In this document: piece after piece, positions 58,961 to 64,000 of the stretch | Numbering within the stretch: position 1 is the stretch's first letter | Layout: each line of letters opens with the position of its first letter | Assembly: GCA_907165135.1 (NCBI GenBank) | Contig: OU015567.1 | Span: forward strand, 12,343,001-12,407,000 | Direction: 5' to 3' | From: Oikopleura dioica | Lineage: Eukaryota > Chordata > Appendicularia > Copelata > Oikopleuridae | Length of the DNA: 64,000 nucleotides | Notes under the pieces: generated by a model | What the model saw: only the letters and a program-made list of their open reading frames with translations | What the model was told of the DNA's origin: nothing | The model's database searches: none | Position numbers and translations under genes: made by a program

Positions 58961-60489
58961 ATGATGACTGGAATGTTTGTAAAGTATTTTTGTATTTTCT
59001 CGCCGGCAATAGCTTCGTTACAGGATCGAATTGCCGTTGACAGATTCATTTACGAGAAACCTCACTGCGAATCAGTTAATGCGTGTCGCGGAAGAAATGG
59101 TACAGTATCTTTTAAATTGTCAAAATACACTTATCTGGCTCAGAATTTACAGTTGAAAAGGGACAATCGAAATTATGAATTTATTCTGAGAAATGATTGT
59201 TTCAAAAATTATTCAAAAAAATCATGTATTTAGGCTGCGATGGATCAATCCTGTACAACAGAGTAGGTCAAATCAACCTCGCAAATTACACAAACTACTT
59301 CAACTGCAGATGGGAAATCCGCGGCGGTCTCAATTCGAAGATTCGAGTGAAAGTGGAAAGCGCGGGAAATTTCGGAATAGAAAATCACCGTTTCTGCGGC
59401 TTCGACAGGCTAAATTTGCAAAACTTTGAAGGAACCAAGAAGTTTGGTAGAATTTGCTCGTCACCAAGAGGTAAGAAAATTTGTTTAAAATCAAGGAGGA
59501 CTTCTTGCTGAGTCAAGCAAATAGATCACTGCGGCTTTTTTGACAGAAAATTTTCCCATTAAAAAAGCCGCGTTTGGCTTTTTTTCTGATATTTTTTTCC
59601 TTTTTACTAAAGATGTCTTCAAGAAACCTAATTTTTTAAAGGAGAGACGATCCCCTACAATGGAATGGACGCAGTTGAATATGGAACTTCTGCGAATTCA
59701 GTGGCAACCAAAATAAAGGTACAGATTATGATATTTAGCCTAAACGTGCACATGGCGCCGGAAGGAAATATTTTTTGAAAATCTTTTAAGTCGTCGGCTT
59801 TCCGGAATGGAGTGACGCTCGATAGCTCTGAGCTTGTCGTGGCCTTCGATGCCGACAATCAAAACACTGGTGCTGGATTTGTGCTGCATTACGAAATTAG
59901 TAAGGAGTGAACTTGGAGTTGATTTGATGAGATTTTTAGTTGGAGACATAGATGATCTCGTCGAGGGAGAATTGACGGATATTGGAGACAACTTGGAAGC
60001 TGGGCTACTTCATCTCACGAAGAACATTGCTTCAAATCAAAGACGAGAAGCAGTCAGCAATAGAATCAGAGTAATTTTGTAGAGAAGGATTGACCCCTTA
60101 AATTCTTGTTGTCCTTTAATTCAGGGGCAAAGAATGCTTAGATGGGTTAAATCATGGATAAGTAGGTTAAAAAGCTGTTTTTAGAAGCTCTTCGCGCTGT
60201 ATTCAAAGAAAATGTCGCAGTGCCGAAACGGCGATCTGTCCAGTCTGCTGCTGAATTTCAGGTAGTGTTTTTTTGTGCAAAGCCGGTTGCAAATACAAAA
60301 TCTAGCGCCGCTGGATTCGAGGAAGAAAATTTGACCAAGGTTCACGATGAGTGGTACCAAATATTCGAAGCGTCTTTTGAAAAGTGCGACTTGCCGATTA
60401 TGAAGAAACATGGATCCTTTTCGCAAACGAGTTGGCCAAGGAGAATTGAGTCGGTGATCAGAAGCATGGAGAAACATTTCAGTCAATAG
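58961..60489 (+). CDS. Secreted CUB-domain protein
   Basis: The start MMTGMFVKYFCIFSPAIASL is a possible signal peptide; a second candidate first exon is at 58484 (MRLRFSMLFLLPLP). After an exon ending RGRNG the reading continues GCDGSILYNRVGQINLANYT, FNCRWEIRGG, NHRFCGFDRLNL, and, two exons later, LVVAFDADNQNTGAGFVLHY. This is a CUB domain: C ... CxWxI ... CxxDxL ... GFxxxY. Next come acidic and helical segments (DIDDLVEGELTDIGDNLEAG) and SNRIR. After 60070 the structure is unclear: one reading stops at 60184, another goes on through AVFKENVAVPKRRSVQS and EWYQIFEASFEKCDLPIMKK to 60489. CUB proteins are extracellular; no further function is implied. Confidence 0.65.
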
Positions 60490-60628
60490 TAAAACTGCCA
60501 CTCTCTCTTTTTTATAACGATAGATCATTTCACTGCTCTTGATTTTTTCATATTCCCAAAGAACTGTACGAACTGTAAAAACTTTTTTGTAAATAAATTC
60601 TTTGCTTCAAAAAGAACTCTTTATTGCT

Positions 60629-60862
60629 TCAGTCATTCCAAATGTCCTCATCGTCTTCAGATTCGTCTTCATTTGAGTCTTCTGATGCAGAGATTTGTGC
60701 ATAAACTGTCGTGTTGTAAGCATTCTCGTCCTCAGAACTAGCATCATCTTCTATTCCGCTTTTTCTTCTTGCTTTTCTCGCACATTTTACAACCAGCAAT
60801 ATAACGACAAGAAGCACGAAAGCTATGAAAGAAAGTATTATCAGAAAAACTTCGATGTTCAT
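60629..60862 (-). CDS. Single-pass membrane protein with acidic tail, 77 aa
   Basis: A short intron-less frame. MNIEVFLIILSFIAFVLLVV opens a membrane helix, followed by a basic stop-transfer (CARKARRKSG) and a very acidic cytoplasmic tail (SEDENAYNTTVYAQ, then repeated E/D/S). YAQI resembles a tyrosine-based sorting or SH2-binding motif, but that is a guess. It ends IWND. A possible poly(A) signal (AATAAA on the minus strand as TTTATT) lies next to the stop. No homologue known to me. Confidence 0.55.
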   Translation of the reverse strand: MNIEVFLIILSFIAFVLLVVILLVVKCARKARRKSGIEDDASSEDENAYNTTVYAQISASEDSNEDESEDDEDIWND

Positions 60863-61365
60863 TTTTTTTTTAATTTGGCTTTTTGTCAAATTTCCTGTTT
60901 GCTTTCAACTCGAATTACCATTTGCGTTCTCATAAAAATGCGTTCGCCTCACGTTCGCAATCGAGGAAAGTTCAAAAACACGGATGGATGGAATACTCCC
61001 AAATTGAAAGCATAAAAACGTGTCTTTCTACGATGCCGTATTTGCTTCGTATAGAATTGTCGGAAATTTTCTCGCTGCATACGCGTTGATTGGCTTTGCG
61101 TCAATGGAACGCCCGATTCTTGAACCGAGATCAAGAACGTTTCAATTTGCATTTCCAATGCAAGAATTTGCCCATTCAGCCACCCAAGAAGGTTCTTCCT
61201 AAAAGTGACCTTGTGAAAACTGAAAATCCACTTTCAAGTTTCAACCCTTGCAACTGCCCGGGGCGCTTTAGTAAAGCCTCACCGCTAGAAAATAAAAAAG
61301 GCCTAGTTCCCAAAAAATAACGGGCTTTATATTTTTGCTCAACGAACATTCTAAAATCGGATAAG
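60863..61365. other. Intergenic, divergent promoters
   Basis: About 500 bases between the minus-strand acidic-tail gene and the plus-strand sulfotransferase. Several open frames cross it but none has a domain or clear splice sites. Confidence 0.4.
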
Positions 61366-62676
61366 ATGAGATCGAGCCTTCTCGGAAAATATGTGTTCAT
61401 AATTTTTTGTAGCGCTGTAATTATTGTTTTTATAAAGAAAAATCATGCAGTTCCAAAATTCTTTGAGAGAAGATCAGACGACGAAATTAAATACAGAAGA
61501 AAATTTAAGAAAATAAAAAGAAAATTCAAGGAGTTTCAGGAATTAGGTTTGCATTCATTTTCTTCAATTTGCCTAATATTTGTTTGCATCCTAAACTAAA
61601 AGACATCAGAAAGCGCTGAAATTCATGAGCTCAAAGAAAATAATTTTGAGCTTCAGCAAATTGAGGCAAAGTTGGCGTTGGATCTTGAGGCCCGTGAACA
61701 AGAAATTGAGGCCCTAAAACCGAAGGTTCCGGTCAGAAAGCCAGGAGTACGGAAATGGGATCGAAAGTCAAAGCTGGTCTTTATCCACATAGGAAAGGCG
61801 GGTGGTACCTCCTTCGGGGCGATGATGACTGAAGCAATGGGCACGTTTGATTTTGTTGGAGCAAAGCATTTCGACTGGACTTATGTTGACGAAAAGTACC
61901 CTTTCGATGAAGTGCTTACGCTCTTTCGTGAGCCTCTTTCAAGGACCATCTCACATTTTAATTTCATGAAGAAGTTGTCCTGGACGAAAGGGATGAAGAT
62001 AAAAGACCAAAGCATGGATGAGTTTTTAGAGGACAAATCTTCGATGATGGAATTTCGAGGATGCTGGCAAGACGGACAAGCAGGTGTTTCCTGGCTTACC
62101 GGAACCCATATTGCTGACTGGGTCCACAAAGGTGCCGAAGCCAACAGAGACCCGGATACTCAAGAACGAAAATTCTTCGACTTTGAAAACCAGCTCACAG
62201 AAGCAGCTGATAAAATAGACAAAATGTTCTGGTTTGGTATTTTGGAAGACTACGAAAGGTCTTTAGAACTCCTCGCGTATCAACTGGACAAACCATTGAA
62301 AAATTTCAAGCGTCTGCAACAAAAGATTGGCCGCCAGAATTTGCATAAACTAGAACCGAGCTTGCCATCAGAAGAATCAACAGAGTTTCTCAAAAACTTG
62401 ATGCCACAAGACATCTGGCTCTACGAATACGCAAAGACCGTCTTTCAAGCGCGATGGAATTATTACAAAACAAGAATTTATCAACATCCGAAGCGACCTG
62501 CTTTTCCGAAAATCCCCTGTCAGTCGACGAGATTCATCTTGAAATGCTCTGGTACTGATAATGGTAAGACACTTTTGTTTGTCCTGTCTGAAAATCGAGT
62601 TTTAGACTTCATCTTCAAATGGGATGAGAAGATGCCCGAAGAACATGCTAAAAACTTCAATGATTTACTGCAATAA
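61366..62676 (+). CDS. Sulfotransferase of the heparan/uronyl 2-O or 6-O type
   Basis: A second Golgi type-II sulfotransferase. The N-terminus MRSSLLGKYVFIIFCSAVII is a signal anchor, followed by a charged coiled stem (FKKIKRKFKEFQE, LALDLEAREQEIEALKPK). The catalytic part has KLVFIHIGKAGGTSFGAMM, the 5'-phosphosulfate loop, and EVLTLFREPLSRTISHFNFM, the 3'-phosphate site, in the order found in heparan sulfate 2-O/6-O and uronyl 2-O sulfotransferases. Exon 1 ends near 61550; its join to the exon at 61608 (TSESAEIHELKEN) is not clean in phase. A 42-nt intron at 62563-62604 is in frame either way. The end is FNDLLQ at 62676. Confidence 0.83.
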
Positions 62677-62834
62677 TTTGATAAACTTGTTTTATTTATG
62701 AAAAAAAAGAATAAATTTCAACATATGCTCGAAGATTCTTCTTGCAAAAAGTTGGGCCGCGTCTGTTTGCTCAAAATACGTGTGTTGATTTATGGACTAA
62801 TAGACAAGCTGTGTGAAAAGTGTAACAGTTAAAA

Positions 62835-63980
62835 ATGAAATTTACACGGAAGAGAGTTAGATTTATTATTGAAATTGGTGCTGTTTGTGCTGCTATTGCA
62901 TGTCTGGTAATAAATTTGTGGCGGTTTGTTGTCATAGATTTGTAGGGAGCAGCATTGGCAGGAAACGAGTGGTTTGATGTCGTTGGCGCTGATCTATCCG
63001 AATCTGGATTTGGAACAAATTTATCCCTTCATGGAGGAGTATTCGAGAGCTGCGGGCCACCAATCGACCCAAATTCTACATTAGAAGAAGAATGTTTCAA
63101 ATTCGAAGAAATTCTAGGGCCTTACACGCCTCTGCAGTTGCTTCAAATCAGAGGATTCCTAGCATTTACCTTTTTAAGTAAACAAAAGTTAAATAATATT
63201 TGCTACCGAAATTTCAGTGCTATTGATGGGTCTTTTCTGTGGTTCAAAATTCGCAGTTGAGTTTTATTTCCTCGGATTTGCTGGAGTCGTTTTGGCATTT
63301 TCAATCGCCGTTGCAATGATCACTACGACTGGTATTCTCGTTTGCAACTGCTTGGACGAACTTGGCGTTCATGGATGGCTCGCTACTATCAGTTTACCGT
63401 GCATCATCATCGCTCTCTTCGCGGTTGAGAGCAAAAACCAGCGAAAAATGCCACTTAATTATATTCCAACGCTGATGTCTTTCGCTGTTTTAGGAAAGTT
63501 TTGAGAAAATGTGAATTTTTAATGCATCTGGTTTTTTAAATCAAAATTTGGGATGAGTTTGGCTACACTTGGCTTAAATTGGTTCGATACGTCAAAGTAC
63601 TTAGGATTCGATTGAAAACATAGAAGAGAGATTTTTTAAAAACTTATTTCAATCAAATAATAGATCCCCGAGAAAAATACGCTCCCGAGGAACCTGCGCC
63701 ATTTCTACCAACAATTTTCCCTCCTGCAGAAACATACAGCGAGTGCGAAAAACGATACTCGTTGACAGTGTATTGCGTCGGCTACTGCAGCGATCAAGGC
63801 GGGTTCAGATGGGAGTGCGAAAAATGGGAAAACTTCCTAAAATTTGAGAATAGCTGGAATACGGCGAATTGGAGGACACCGACGCCATTCGCTATTCGAT
63901 TGGCATGGCTGTATATTGGACTGGTTATACCTGGCTTGGTCGCACAAATTGTCATTCAACAAAGGACACAGATAAATCCT
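62835..63980 (+). CDS. Claudin/PMP22-like protein with two fused modules (runs off the window)
   Basis: The first exon MKFTRKRVRFIIEIGAVCAA leads to CLGAALAGNEWFDVV, a first helix and loop start as in claudin-like proteins. A cysteine-bearing loop follows (GVFESCGPP, EECFKFEEI). Helices are then LAFTFLMLLMGLFCG, GVVLAFSIAVAMITTTGILV and LATISLPCIIIALFAVES. After a probable 58-nt intron (63493-63550) the pattern starts again: IPTLMSFAVLG joined to NLATLGLNWFDTSKYL, another cysteine-rich loop (YSECEKRYSLTVYCVGYC, FRWECEKWENF) and the helix AWLYIGLVIPGLVAQIV. The exon ends at a GTGAGT donor at 63981, so the 3' end lies outside. Alternatively there are two adjacent genes. Membrane barrier or adhesion roles are family inference. 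Confidence 0.6.
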
Positions 63981-64000
63981 GTGAGTGACATTAACTCTTA

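Noticed and set aside
61020-61320. Plus-strand frames before the sulfotransferase
   Set aside because: No domain, and several overlapping alternatives on both strands; the sulfotransferase has its own signal-anchor start at 61366.

Overview
The window looks like a piece of a compact animal genome, most likely an appendicularian tunicate such as Oikopleura. This is inferred from style and gene content; no marker gene settles the species. Introns are mostly 35-60 nt with GT...(T)nAG ends. Genes on one strand are often 75-190 nt apart, and many start codons sit a few bases after a pyrimidine-rich AG, as expected for spliced-leader trans-splicing of operons. The proteins are animal, several clearly chordate-like: SCAP, a STAT5-type STAT, PITRM1, HGSNAT and claudin-like proteins.

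Layout: 1-3.7 kb holds the C-terminal half of SCAP followed by YKT6. A 917-bp foldback transposon follows. 5.1-10.0 kb is a probable five-gene operon: ZNF330/NOA36, GFER/ALR, SDHD, an unknown 371-aa protein and SBDS. 9.8-14.1 kb is a recent tandem duplication of SBDS exon 3 plus the 5' part of a flavin amine oxidase; the junction carries a 428-bp copy of exons from a gene 4.5 kb away. 14.3-19.4 kb has a W/Y-rich exon, two small secreted-peptide genes at its edges and a long minus-strand gene resembling the C-terminal half of KNTC1/ROD. 20.5-21.1 kb holds the N-terminus of an HGSNAT-like gene, cut by a 500-N assembly gap.

22.3-24.2 kb has a 125-aa RING protein, a 670-bp imperfect palindrome and an orphan 120-aa gene. 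24.4-29.0 kb (minus) encodes PITRM1 and ECHDC3; 29.5-30.8 kb (plus) a C2H2 zinc-finger protein; 30.9-34.7 kb (minus) an unknown protein and PPIL6; 35.3-41.5 kb (minus) STAT and a four-KH FUBP/KSRP protein whose last intron carries a TTAA-flanked inverted-repeat element. 45.1-48.1 kb (plus) has ITPA and the CCR4 deadenylase CNOT6. 48.1-53.4 kb is mostly AT-rich non-coding DNA with a GAGC-rich terminal-inverted-repeat element. 53.4-55.1 kb is AMPK gamma.

The last 9 kb holds two Golgi-type sulfotransferases, a small secreted peptide, a three-pass membrane protein, a CUB-domain secreted protein, a one-pass membrane protein and a partial protein that looks like two fused claudin-type modules. Exon coordinates were worked out by eye. 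For YKT6, ZNF330, GFER, SDHD, the 371-aa protein, SBDS, the zinc-finger gene, the RING gene, the 213-aa membrane protein and the spliced secreted peptides, summed exon lengths are divisible by three and phases agree. For SCAP, the amine oxidase, the KNTC1-like gene and ITPA some joins are unresolved.
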